This document shows positions 17,253-25,515 of a DNA stretch of 47,144 nt, one piece after another. Source of the DNA: an uncultured Clostridia bacterium (GTDB lineage: Bacteria; Bacillota; Clostridia; Oscillospirales; Acutalibacteraceae); contig CALWUY010000054.1 in the NCBI GenBank assembly GCA_944384855.1, positions 1-47,144 on the forward strand. Reading direction: 5' to 3'. The notes below the pieces were generated by a model. That model had not been told where the DNA came from. It worked only from the letters and a program-made list of their open reading frames with translations, and did not search any database. Within the stretch, counting starts at the first letter, position 1. Each line of letters starts with the position of its first letter. A program made the position numbers and the translations under genes.

Positions 17253-17879
17253 TTATTCGGCGGTCTTATTATCAAGCGAGTATTTTATGAACTCGGCAAT
17301 TATGGGACATAACTTCTTGATTTCCCAACCCGACGAATTTACCGTAAGATCGTAAGCTTTGGGGTCTCCCCACTTGCTGTCGGTAATGAACGAGCGAAGC
17401 ATTGCGCGGTTTTTATCAATCCGGCGCATATTCTTTATAATCTGTTTCTCGGAAAGCTGCTCATCCGCCGAAGCTCTCTCAATACAGCGTTTAACTTTCC
17501 ATTTTTCTTCAGCACATACAAAAATATTGAAAGGCTTATAATTTTTTAAAATTATATCGGCATTTCTTCCTACAATTACACAGTCTTTACCCTGCTGGGC
17601 TATCTTCTCGATAACCTTGCGCTGTTCAATGAAAACAGATGTATGCGGATGCTGCATTATTGTCACCGCGCCGAAAGAATGACTGTATGTTATAGGAAAA
17701 TTATGATATGCCCCGTTTTCCAATACAGATTCAACAAACTCCTCGTTAAGCCCCTGGGACTCCGATATGGCAGTTATAATTTCTCTGTCATAGTATTCGC
17801 AGTTCAAAATATCCGCAAGTCTTTTCCCAAGCTCACGTCCTCCGCTGCCGAATTCACGTCCTATTGTGATTATTTTCAT
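17253..17879 (-). CDS. Cytidylate kinase-like family protein
   Basis: This 208-residue P-loop protein belongs to the cytidylate kinase-like family (pfam13189). It starts with ITIGREFGSGGRELGKRLAD, a P-loop of the form GREFGSGGRE instead of GPxGxGKS, followed by YYDREIITAI. A central CVIVGRNADIIL and the arginine-rich RCIERA and NMRRIDKNRAMLR segments form the lid. These stand-alone paralogues are common in Clostridia, but the substrate is not established. True Cmk has a different P-loop, so I give no symbol. It has its own promoter (17935-17963) and ends facing sigK. Confidence 0.85.
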   Translation of the reverse strand: MKIITIGREFGSGGRELGKRLADILNCEYYDREIITAISESQGLNEEFVESVLENGAYHNFPITYSHSFGAVTIMQHPHTSVFIEQRKVIEKIAQQGKDCVIVGRNADIILKNYKPFNIFVCAEEKWKVKRCIERASADEQLSEKQIIKNMRRIDKNRAMLRSFITDSKWGDPKAYDLTVNSSGWEIKKLCPIIAEFIKYSLDNKTAE

Positions 17880-17934
17880 AAGTCATTCCCCTTTCGTATT
17901 TATAATTTGGTTAACATCCAATATTTTCATATTT

Positions 17935-17963
17935 ATTATAACATTTTCACAAACTATATTCAA
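17935..17963 (-). promoter_or_regulatory. Promoter of the cytidylate kinase-like gene
   Basis: On the minus strand: TTGAAT (17958-17963), 17 bases ending in TGT, then a perfect TATAAT (17935-17940). Extended -10 type. Confidence 0.65.
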
Positions 17964-18022
17964 CAGTTTTCCAAAACGATTTTAAAAAAATTAAAATAAC
18001 TGTTTCTTTTACTCTGATATTA

Positions 18023-18031
18023 TGATATAAT
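18023..18031 (+). promoter_or_regulatory. Extended -10 of the rlmB operon promoter
   Basis: TGA followed by a perfect TATAAT (18026-18031). The predicted start site (about 18038) falls after the first in-frame ATG (18037), which argues that translation begins at 18073. No good -35 is seen. Confidence 0.55.
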
Positions 18032-18072
18032 CTATAATGTATAATTATGTATTAAAGGATGTACCGGTTTTA

Positions 18073-18840
18073 ATGGATAACACAAGCAAAGCCTTTTCAA
18101 ACGAACGCAGTTCCAATATTATCTGCGGTAGAAATTCCGTTCTTGAAGCTTTACGGTCAGGAAGAGAAATAGACCGTCTTTTTATCGCTCACGGCGTAAG
18201 CGGCGGCTCTGTTACGGAGATAGTTGCAAAATGCAGGGCAAAAGGTATTCTTATAAAGGAAATAAGCCCTTCCAAACTTGATTTTTACTGTGACGGGGCA
18301 TATCATCAAGGCGTAGCGGTAATGCTCGCTTCACAGGAATACTCCACTGTTGAAGAAATACTTGAATTTTCAAACAATAAAAACGAAAAACCGTTTATAA
18401 TAATATGCGATGAAATAGAAGACCCGCATAATTTGGGCGCTATTATCAGAACGGCCGAAGCCTGCGGAGTTCACGGTATAATAATACCTAAACGCAGAAG
18501 TGCTTCCCTTAACGCTACCGTCGCAAAATCCGCCTGCGGAGCGCTTGAATACATGAAGGTCGCCAGAGTAACTAATATTGCGAATACCATAGATTATCTG
18601 AAAGACAACGGCGTGTGGATTTTCGGAGCCGATATGGAGGGCGAAGACTACACAAAAGTTGATTTTGACATTCCGTGCGCTTTGGTGATAGGAAATGAGG
18701 GAAAAGGCATTGGCGCGCTTACCGCTAAAAAATGCGACCGTATTATAAGTCTTCCCATGCGCGGAAAAATAAACTCACTCAATGCATCGGTGGCTGCAGG
18801 CATTCTTATGTATGAAGCAGTCAGAAAAAGGAGTAAATAA
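18073..18840 (+). CDS. rlmB: 23S rRNA 2'-O-methyltransferase RlmB-like (TrmH/SpoU family)
   Basis: This 255-residue SPOUT enzyme is predicted to methylate the 2'-hydroxyl of G2251 in 23S rRNA using S-adenosylmethionine. The N-terminal substrate-binding domain reads IICGRNSVLEALRSGREIDRL. The three SPOUT motifs are NLGAIIRTAEACGVHGIIIP (motif 1), ALVIGNEGKGIG (motif 2), and LPMRGKINSLNASVAAGI (motif 3), which form the knotted cofactor site. The ATG at 18073 is preferred over 18037, which lies on the predicted transcription start. The stop and the next gene's ATG overlap by one base (TAATG). It leads a likely four-gene operon with the degenerate ATPase, metG and tatD. Confidence 0.9.
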   Translation: MDNTSKAFSNERSSNIICGRNSVLEALRSGREIDRLFIAHGVSGGSVTEIVAKCRAKGILIKEISPSKLDFYCDGAYHQGVAVMLASQEYSTVEEILEFSNNKNEKPFIIICDEIEDPHNLGAIIRTAEACGVHGIIIPKRRSASLNATVAKSACGALEYMKVARVTNIANTIDYLKDNGVWIFGADMEGEDYTKVDFDIPCALVIGNEGKGIGALTAKKCDRIISLPMRGKINSLNASVAAGILMYEAVRKRSK

Positions 18841-21554
18841 TGAAATTTTCTTTCAAAAAAAAGGACGATGATTTCTTCGTTTTATTAGAAGAAAAAGATC
18901 CAAATATTAACGAGAACCTCTCAGACGGCAAAACAATATCACATAATGCGCTTACTCCCGATGAAGTAGTATCGGGCTTCGGCAACGAAAACAAAACAAA
19001 TATCAGTCGGACCGGAGCGCTTGACAGTTTAAAAAAGCGTATTGTATCCGCTGCTGCCAATAACGAGAACAGCGGGATTATAAGTAAAAATACGGATAAT
19101 GTTCCCCCCGAACAGCATAGTGACAATTCGGATGAAAACATTTTGACAGATACCCCCGAATCTCAGGAGATATCCCAAAAAACTATGCCGCAGCCCATGA
19201 CGGAAACACAGAAGGTTTCAAAAACCGATGAGGCAAGATCAAACCGCTCAGCAGATAAAAAATCTTCCCTGCTTGACAAATGCTCTGCTTATATTACCGA
19301 TGATGACGGCAACGAAGCTTACCTAAACGCCAAACCCCTTTATAAACTTCAAAGTGTCGCCGAAATTTTAAAAACCGACAGCCAAAAAGCGCTCGAACGG
19401 CTTTCGGAAAAATATGATGTATCATTTGATGATTTAGGTAAAAATTCAGATGATTATCCTGATAATAAGCCGGAAAAGACTCAGGAATCCGCTCCGCCAC
19501 ATGTAAAATCCTCGAAAATCTCAGTTCCGGACACTGAAACCGAAAGTAATAACCGGCAGCCTGAAATTTTTGAAGATAAAATATCACTGAAAAATGTTCA
19601 GTCCAACGTCAAATCGATTATTTCGGATATTGATATTCCGTCTGTACCGGCAGATTCCGACGCTGCGCCTAAAATCAGCGACACAGCTACAATAACATTC
19701 ACTCCGGTAATCGACAGTCCTGACGGAAAGTCTCATTTAAGTGTTTCTTCAAAAACAAGACCGATAGATTTGACGGGAGAGCTTACCAAACTTCCCGAAA
19801 TTTCCCGGGATTCAGATGAGATTCAGCTTGAAAAAAATGAATTTGAAGATTATACTCCCAAAGAAGAGTTTGACAGCAGTAAAAACGCAGGAAAATTCAT
19901 AAGAAAGTTTTCAATAAACAAACGCAACAATTTTGTTATTACCTTTTTCACGATTTTCCTTACAGTTATTCTGTCATCTGTGAGATTGCCGCTGCTGTCT
20001 GAATTTGTTCTTTCACACACCCGCATGGTCATGACGGTATGTACAGCCGTGACAGCGGTTATAATGCTTATCAACGCAAAAATGTTTCTATCTCTCAAAA
20101 ATATTTTCAGACGAAGATGTGTGCCTGATGTCAGCATGAGCTTAGCCTCTCTGACAGTCATGACCTATGCAGTATTCGGTATATTTTCCGGAATTATAAT
20201 AACAGATATTCTTATACTGCTGGCGGTTATGCTGTCATTCAGATCTCTTGCCTGTTTTTACAGATCATCATTCATGCTGTCAAATATCAGGCAGATAAGC
20301 GGCAGTCATCGGAAAAATGCCGTAAAACTTATAGATGACAACGCAATAACCTTTGCTATGTCAAAAAACGCCATTGACGGCGACGTATTAATCGCCGCTC
20401 CACAGAAGACAGAACAGGTTTCCGATTTTATAAAATACTCTACTTTCGGAATATTTTTAGGCGGCAAGCTGCCGGTATTGACAGTGACTTCGGTTATACT
20501 GTCTATTATCTTAGGATTTACCTGCGCATCATATTTTGACGGTGCTGTCTACGGTTTTTATGCGGCAGCCGCTATACAATGCTTTACCGCGCTTCCCGCC
20601 GCGTTTCTTATAGATACCTTTCCTCAGTACCGCGCGTCTAAGAAACTTAACCGGAAGGGCGGTATGATTGCCGGAAAAACCGGAGCCGAACATTTAGAAA
20701 TGGCAAATGCCGTTGTAATTGATTCGGCAGACCTTTTCCCTCCGGGATCAATTACACTGCACCAGATGAAAGTTTTATCGGAAAACAACCTGGAAGATAC
20801 TATTGTGCGGGCCGCATCTCTTACCGAAACGCTTAACAGCGCGTTAGCCCCGATATTCAAAAAAATTGCCGGAACCGGCAATATAACAACTCTTCCCGAC
20901 TCCGATACAGTAAAATACGAAGACCGAATGGGAATTTCAGGCTGGGTTGACAACCGTCTGCTGTTTATCGGCAACCGTACACTGATGGAGGCGCACGGAA
21001 TCGAAGTTCCCCCGGTTGAAGTTGACCGCAGAATTTTACGCAAAGGTTATTTTCCGGTTTATGTGGCGACAAAGGACAAGGCCTGCGCGCTTTTGATTGT
21101 TCAGTACAGCGCCGATAAAACTGTGGCAGGCGAACTCAGGAAACTTACCTCTTCCGGTGTCACTCTCCTAATAAATAACTGCGACCCCAATTTAATCGAG
21201 GAAATGATATGTGATTATTTCGGCCTTTACAGCGATTCGGTCAAGGTGATGTCCGCCGCCGGATGCCACATGTATAAAAATGCAGTATCGCCTATTAAAT
21301 CCATATCCGCACCGGCTGTATTCAGAGGCAATCCAATTACTATTGTTTCAATACTGAATATCGCGGCAAAAATCAAAAAATCAAATATACTGCTTACCTC
21401 AATGTATATAATATCAGCGGTTTTGGGAGCCGTGATTTTTGCTTACACATCCTTAAACGGATCAGGCGAAATGGTAAGTGAAGCGCTGCTTCTGCTGTAT
21501 GGGCTTATCAGCACCGTTTTGACATATTTAATCTACATTTTTATAAGACCGTAA
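18840..21554 (+). CDS. Degenerate P-type-ATPase-like membrane protein with long disordered N-terminus
   Basis: This 904-residue protein starts with about 355 polar, low-complexity residues (one helical island, KPLYKLQSVAEILKTDSQKA, near 165-185), followed by a membrane part resembling P1B metal ATPases. The resemblance runs in order: paired helices (about 362-430), a shortened actuator-like region, then QCFTALPAAFLID where CPC is expected, GGMIAGKTGAEHLEMANAVV, and VVIDSADLF exactly where DKTGT should be (Asp628 kept, Lys-Thr-Gly-Thr lost). NNCD (779-782) replaces TGDN, and no TGES is seen. Two helices close the protein. The phosphorylation cycle is therefore probably lost. It overlaps rlmB by one base. 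Role unknown; sensor or scaffold is a guess. Confidence 0.8.
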   Translation: MKFSFKKKDDDFFVLLEEKDPNINENLSDGKTISHNALTPDEVVSGFGNENKTNISRTGALDSLKKRIVSAAANNENSGIISKNTDNVPPEQHSDNSDENILTDTPESQEISQKTMPQPMTETQKVSKTDEARSNRSADKKSSLLDKCSAYITDDDGNEAYLNAKPLYKLQSVAEILKTDSQKALERLSEKYDVSFDDLGKNSDDYPDNKPEKTQESAPPHVKSSKISVPDTETESNNRQPEIFEDKISLKNVQSNVKSIISDIDIPSVPADSDAAPKISDTATITFTPVIDSPDGKSHLSVSSKTRPIDLTGELTKLPEISRDSDEIQLEKNEFEDYTPKEEFDSSKNAGKFIRKFSINKRNNFVITFFTIFLTVILSSVRLPLLSEFVLSHTRMVMTVCTAVTAVIMLINAKMFLSLKNIFRRRCVPDVSMSLASLTVMTYAVFGIFSGIIITDILILLAVMLSFRSLACFYRSSFMLSNIRQISGSHRKNAVKLIDDNAITFAMSKNAIDGDVLIAAPQKTEQVSDFIKYSTFGIFLGGKLPVLTVTSVILSIILGFTCASYFDGAVYGFYAAAAIQCFTALPAAFLIDTFPQYRASKKLNRKGGMIAGKTGAEHLEMANAVVIDSADLFPPGSITLHQMKVLSENNLEDTIVRAASLTETLNSALAPIFKKIAGTGNITTLPDSDTVKYEDRMGISGWVDNRLLFIGNRTLMEAHGIEVPPVEVDRRILRKGYFPVYVATKDKACALLIVQYSADKTVAGELRKLTSSGVTLLINNCDPNLIEEMICDYFGLYSDSVKVMSAAGCHMYKNAVSPIKSISAPAVFRGNPITIVSILNIAAKIKKSNILLTSMYIISAVLGAVIFAYTSLNGSGEMVSEALLLLYGLISTVLTYLIYIFIRP

Positions 21555-21587
21555 TATAAGTGATGTATATTTTTAGGAGGAATTGAA

Positions 21588-23510
21588 ATGTCAGACAAAC
21601 AGAAATTCTATATTACCACAGCAATTGCTTACACCTCGCGCAAGCCTCATATAGGCAATGCGTATGACATAGTGCTGGCAGATATGATAGCACGCTATAA
21701 AAAAATGATGGGGTTTGACGTATATCTTATGACCGGTTCCGATGAGCACGGACAAAAAATCGAAGAATACGCAAAGGCAGCCGGTATTTCCCCTAAAGAG
21801 TACGTTGACAATGTATCGTCCCAGATAAAAGCCGTGTGGGACAGCCTTAATACCTGCTACGACAAATTTATACGGACTACCGACAGCGACCACGAGTTGA
21901 CTGTTCAGAAAATTTTTAAAAAGCTGTATGAACAGGGCGATATATACAAAGGCTATTATGAGGGCAAGTACTGCGTACCGTGCGAATCGTTTTTTACCGC
22001 TTCACAGCTGGTTGACGGAAAATGTCCCGACTGCGGAAGAGAGGTAATCGACTCAAAGGAAGAAGCGTATTTCCTTAAGCTCAGCAAATATCAGGACAAA
22101 TTGCTTGAGTACTATGAACAAAACCCTGATTTCATAAAACCCGAATCGCGGAAAAATGAAATGATAAATAACTTTTTAAAGCCCGGTTTATCAGACCTCT
22201 GCGTTTCCAGAACCTCATTTAAATGGGGAATACCTGTTCCGTTTGACAAAGAACATGTAATTTATGTATGGATAGACGCTCTCTCAAACTACATTACCGG
22301 AATAGGCTACGACCCTGACGGAAGTGAGGATAAATTCAACTATTTGTGGCCGGCTGATCTCCACGTTATCGGCAAAGACATAGTGCGTTTTCATACGATT
22401 TACTGGCCTATTATCCTTATGGCGTTAGGTCTTCCGCTCCCGAAACAGGTGTTGGGACATCCGTGGGTTCTTGTCGGCGAAGACAAAATGTCAAAATCAA
22501 AGGGCAATGTCATTTACGCAGACGAGCTGGCAGAACAGTTTGGCATAGACGCTGTGCGCTATTACCTGCTGTCAGAGGTTTCCTTTACTCAGGACGGCAC
22601 TATAACCTACGAAAACTTTATTTCTAAATTCAATTCTGAACTTGCCAATACTTTGGGAAATCTTGTAAACCGCTGCATAGCTATGGCGAATAAGTATTTC
22701 GGCGGCAAGGTTGCAAAAGGAGAAGCAAGTGAAGAATGCGACAAAGAGCTTATCTCATGTGCGCAAGAAACCATAAACGATTATCGCAGGTTTATGGACA
22801 TATATCACAATGCCGACGCGTGCGAAACCGTTATGTCATTCGCAAAAAGATGCAATAAATATATTGACGAAACTGCTCCCTGGGTTCTTGCCAAAGACGA
22901 TTCAAGCAGAGACCGTCTTGAAAGCGTGCTGTATAATCTGCTGGAATGCATACGGTTAATCAGCATAATGCTGTATCCTGTAATACCTGACAGCTGTGAA
23001 AGTATAAAGAAACAGCTTTGCTGCAGCTGCGAAACCCTCGAGTTTTCGGCTGTCAGCCAATACCTTACCGGCGAAGCTGTGCCGCTGTTTGCGAGACTTG
23101 ATGCCGCAAAAATACTTGAGGAAATATCCGCAAAGCAGAAAGCCGCACAAAAAAACGATAATGCTGAGAATGTGGCGGTTCTCTCTGAAATTTCGGTTGA
23201 GGACTTCGCAAAAATCGAACTGAGAGCCGCTGAAATCACTGCATGCGAACCGATACCGAAAGCGAAAAAACTGCTGAAATTAACCCTTAATGACGGCAGT
23301 TCAAAACCCCGTACCGTGGCATCGGGAATCGCCAAGTGGTATAAACCCGAAGACCTGACAGGACATACCGTAATAGTGGTTTCAAATTTAAAACCCGCAA
23401 AGCTTTGCGGAGTGGAATCTCAGGGAATGATTTTGGCGGCGGACTGCGCTGAAGACCAGGTCAAGGTAATATTCGCTGACGGTATCCCGGCAGGAAGTAA
23501 AATCAGATGA
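21588..23510 (+). CDS. metG: Methionyl-tRNA synthetase with C-terminal tRNA-binding domain
   Basis: This 640-residue class I synthetase charges tRNA-Met. It has HIGN near residue 21 (variant of HIGH), a zinc knuckle with CVPC (about 127) and CPDC (about 145), and KMSKSKGN (about 302). The alpha-helical anticodon domain follows, and from about residue 535 there is an EMAP/Trbp111-like tRNA-binding domain (EDFAKIELRAAEI, then GMILAA). The length is usual for the long form. The ATG follows TTAGGAGG. It lies 33 bases after the degenerate ATPase gene and overlaps tatD by 4 bases (ATGA), so these belong to one transcript. Confidence 0.97.
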   Translation: MSDKQKFYITTAIAYTSRKPHIGNAYDIVLADMIARYKKMMGFDVYLMTGSDEHGQKIEEYAKAAGISPKEYVDNVSSQIKAVWDSLNTCYDKFIRTTDSDHELTVQKIFKKLYEQGDIYKGYYEGKYCVPCESFFTASQLVDGKCPDCGREVIDSKEEAYFLKLSKYQDKLLEYYEQNPDFIKPESRKNEMINNFLKPGLSDLCVSRTSFKWGIPVPFDKEHVIYVWIDALSNYITGIGYDPDGSEDKFNYLWPADLHVIGKDIVRFHTIYWPIILMALGLPLPKQVLGHPWVLVGEDKMSKSKGNVIYADELAEQFGIDAVRYYLLSEVSFTQDGTITYENFISKFNSELANTLGNLVNRCIAMANKYFGGKVAKGEASEECDKELISCAQETINDYRRFMDIYHNADACETVMSFAKRCNKYIDETAPWVLAKDDSSRDRLESVLYNLLECIRLISIMLYPVIPDSCESIKKQLCCSCETLEFSAVSQYLTGEAVPLFARLDAAKILEEISAKQKAAQKNDNAENVAVLSEISVEDFAKIELRAAEITACEPIPKAKKLLKLTLNDGSSKPRTVASGIAKWYKPEDLTGHTVIVVSNLKPAKLCGVESQGMILAADCAEDQVKVIFADGIPAGSKIR

Positions 23511-24292
23511 CAGAACTGATAAATCCCTGCCCTGTCACCGAGCCAGTTATATTTGACACCCATGCTCATTACGACGATGAACGTTTCAAAGAAATAAAAG
23601 ATCTGTTTCCTTTCCTTAAGAGCCACGGTGTGGGAGGAATAATAACCTGCGGTTGCGATGTTCAATCATCCCGCGATGCGCTTTCGATTGCCGAAAAGTA
23701 TGATTTTGTTTACTCTGCTGCCGGAATTCATCCTGAAAATTTAGAAAACGGCACCGACCAGTATGAGATAGAAAAACTCTGCAAAAAGGATAAATGCGTT
23801 GCTGTCGGCGAGATAGGACTTGATTATTATTGGCACGATGATAACAAGCCTTTGCAGAAACAAACTTTTTCCGAGCAGCTTATGCTGGCGAACCGGCTTG
23901 GTATGCCTGTTATCGTCCACGACAGAGACGCTCACGCTGATATGCTTGAAATATTGAAGGAATATAAGCCAAAAGGTGTAGTTCACAGTTTTTCCGGAAG
24001 TCCGGAAATGGCTGACGAAATCATAAAGCTGGGTATGTATATCGGAGTCGGAGGCGTTATAACCTTTAAAAACGCAAGAAAATTGCCGGAAGTTGTGAAA
24101 AGAATTCCGCAAGAGCGTATACTGCTTGAAACAGACGCTCCCTATCTGACGCCTGCTCCGTACAGGTCAAAAATAAACCATTCTGCCATGATATATCTGA
24201 CAGCTCAGAAAATAGCGGAAATAAAACAAATCCCTACAGATTTTGTTTTGAAAACGACTTTCGACAATGCCCGAAAACTTTTTGGAATTTAA
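23507..24292 (+). CDS. TatD-family metal-dependent deoxyribonuclease
   Basis: This 261-residue TIM-barrel hydrolase of the YcfH/TatD family probably acts on DNA or D-aminoacyl-tRNA-like substrates in the cytoplasm. Metal ligands are visible: FDTHAHYDD (His-x-His), VGEIGLDYYW (Glu), IVHDRDAH (His), VVHSFSGS (His), and LLETDAPYL (Asp). The first 4 bases overlap metG (ATGA), and the metG-tatD order is common in Firmicutes. A 21-bp hairpin follows and also covers the ribosome binding site of the next small gene. The cellular substrate is not resolved for the family. Confidence 0.94.
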   Translation: MTELINPCPVTEPVIFDTHAHYDDERFKEIKDLFPFLKSHGVGGIITCGCDVQSSRDALSIAEKYDFVYSAAGIHPENLENGTDQYEIEKLCKKDKCVAVGEIGLDYYWHDDNKPLQKQTFSEQLMLANRLGMPVIVHDRDAHADMLEILKEYKPKGVVHSFSGSPEMADEIIKLGMYIGVGGVITFKNARKLPEVVKRIPQERILLETDAPYLTPAPYRSKINHSAMIYLTAQKIAEIKQIPTDFVLKTTFDNARKLFGI

Positions 24293-24311
24293 AAATGTAT
24301 TTATTTGGAAT

Positions 24312-24356
24312 AATCACCCCGCTTTCACAAATACTATTTGTGAAAGCGGGGTGATT
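24312..24356 (+). terminator. 21-bp hairpin: terminator of tatD that also masks the next gene's ribosome binding site
   Basis: Positions 24312-24332 and 24336-24356 are perfect complements with a 3-base loop (ACT), followed by a short T-run. The right arm contains GGGGTGAT (24349-24356 region), which resembles a Shine-Dalgarno and is 4-5 bases before the ATG at 24361. The fold can therefore stop transcription after tatD, and in any read-through or longer message would hide the ribosome binding site. Confidence 0.75.
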
Positions 24357-24360
24357 TTTA

Positions 24361-24489
24361 ATGGATAACAAAAATCAGAACAACCAGAATAAAAACAATA
24401 ATCAGAACAACAGCCAGAATAAAAACAACCAGAATAAAAATGATCAGAACAAAAAGGATCAAAACAAGAACGATAATAAACAGTATTAA
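24361..24489 (+). CDS. Asn/Gln/Lys-rich 42-residue mini-protein
   Basis: A short frame encodes 42 residues made almost only of Asn, Gln, Lys and Asp, with repeats of QNKN and NQN, ending NKQY. It starts ATG at 24361 behind GGGGTGAT, which is held in the preceding hairpin, and ends at a TAA before another terminator (24524-24554). It lacks hydrophobic residues, so it is surely disordered. The strict codon phase over the repeats and its own terminator support a real gene, but low-complexity sequence can give such frames by chance. A spore-associated small protein is one possibility, not shown by the sequence. Confidence 0.55.
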   Translation: MDNKNQNNQNKNNNQNNSQNKNNQNKNDQNKKDQNKNDNKQY

Positions 24490-24523
24490 TTAATATATCG
24501 TCCGGTTAAATGATATTAACCTG

Positions 24524-24554
24524 AAAAGCAGCAGCCAGATCAGCTGCTGCTTTT
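24524..24554. terminator. Terminator between the mini-protein and araC-like gene
   Basis: A 12-bp perfect stem (24524-24535 with 24543-24554), 7-base loop, A-run and T-run on opposite sides. It overlaps the last codons and stop of the converging AraC gene (24540). Confidence 0.85.
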
Positions 24555-25409
24555 TGTTTTGTCAAGCTTTTCTAATCCAAAATAGCCATGAGGAGACACC
24601 CCTATATACTTTTTGAAACATCTTGAAAAATAATTGTAATCATTGAATCCGCACATCAGCGCAATCTCTGTCAAACTGTATTTTCCGGATTCAATCAGTG
24701 ATACGGAATTCAAAATTCTGGTCTCAATAACATATCTGTGCAGCGGCTTGCCGGTATTGCGCCTGAACTGCGAACTGATATAGTTCGGATGAAAATGAAA
24801 TATTTCAGCAAGACTTTTATTTGTTACAGCGTTCATATAATTCTGACTTATATAATCCGCTATATACTCTATATCAAGATTTCCGGTATCATTATTTTTT
24901 TTCAGAAACCTCTGCGCCATATCTGTCAGTATATAACTCAACTGTATGCTCGTTTTAATTTTCTGCAGCGGAAGTTTTTTGCAAAAAAGCTGCTGCGCTG
25001 TTTCAAACCTGTTTTGCAGTGAATAAAAATTTTTATAAATGCAAAAATCATTAAAACATGTGATATCTTCGAACGTACACCTTTCAATTACAGCAAAATC
25101 TTTGTTTTGTCCGCATAAAACCGGAGGTACCGGTATCTCAATATCCGAATTTCTGAAAGTAAAATCGAAATTAATCACTATATACTCAGCACTGCAGGGC
25201 AAAATCCTATAACACACGCCGCTGTTTATATAAAGTACGCTTTGCGGATTTATCTGATATGTGGTATCGTTTATTTCTATTTTCCCTGTACCTTTACAGA
25301 CAAAGAAAAGCCGGCAATCCAGCGGTATACATTTCGAATAAACCGATTCATCTTCAATTTTAAGTCTTCTTACAAAACGGGCAAATGGTTTTATTTCTTC
25401 AAATCTCAC
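24540..25409 (-). CDS. AraC-family transcriptional regulator
   Basis: This protein of about 289 residues has an N-terminal cupin-like sugar-sensing domain (LFFVCKGTGKIEI, then NPQSVLYINSGVCYRILP) and a C-terminal AraC double helix-turn-helix (about the last 100 residues: LAEIFHFHPNYISSQFRRNTGKPLHRYV, then SLTEIALMCGFNDYNYFSRCFKKYIGVSPHGY). It likely controls the adjacent sugar genes. The start is uncertain. The frame is open to a TTG at 25487, but that would place the neighbour's promoter inside the gene and has no ribosome binding site. I prefer the GTG at 25409 behind GGTGAG. Confidence 0.88.
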   Translation of the reverse strand: MRFEEIKPFARFVRRLKIEDESVYSKCIPLDCRLFFVCKGTGKIEINDTTYQINPQSVLYINSGVCYRILPCSAEYIVINFDFTFRNSDIEIPVPPVLCGQNKDFAVIERCTFEDITCFNDFCIYKNFYSLQNRFETAQQLFCKKLPLQKIKTSIQLSYILTDMAQRFLKKNNDTGNLDIEYIADYISQNYMNAVTNKSLAEIFHFHPNYISSQFRRNTGKPLHRYVIETRILNSVSLIESGKYSLTEIALMCGFNDYNYFSRCFKKYIGVSPHGYFGLEKLDKTKSSS

Positions 25410-25455
25410 AGTCTCACCATCTTTATTTTGTGCTAAAACAAGTTTATTTTTTATA

Positions 25456-25484
25456 TTGATTATAAGGTGTACTGCTGATAAAAT
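25456..25484 (+). promoter_or_regulatory. Promoter of the isomerase operon
   Basis: TTGATT (25456-25461), 17 bases, TAAAAT (25479-25484). The leader of about 25 bases holds GAGAGG before the ATG at 25516. It lies just upstream of the divergent AraC gene, a natural place for regulation. Confidence 0.6.
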
Positions 25485-25515
25485 CAAGTAAAAAGATTAT
25501 GAGAGGTACCGCTTT

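Noticed and set aside
18037-18072. Upstream in-frame ATG for rlmB
   Set aside because: It lies at the predicted transcription start, so it would not be properly contained in the message; the ATG at 18073 fits the family N-terminus.
25410-25487. TTG-initiated N-terminal extension of the AraC gene
   Set aside because: No ribosome binding site, and it would cover the promoter of the divergent isomerase gene. Not fully excluded.
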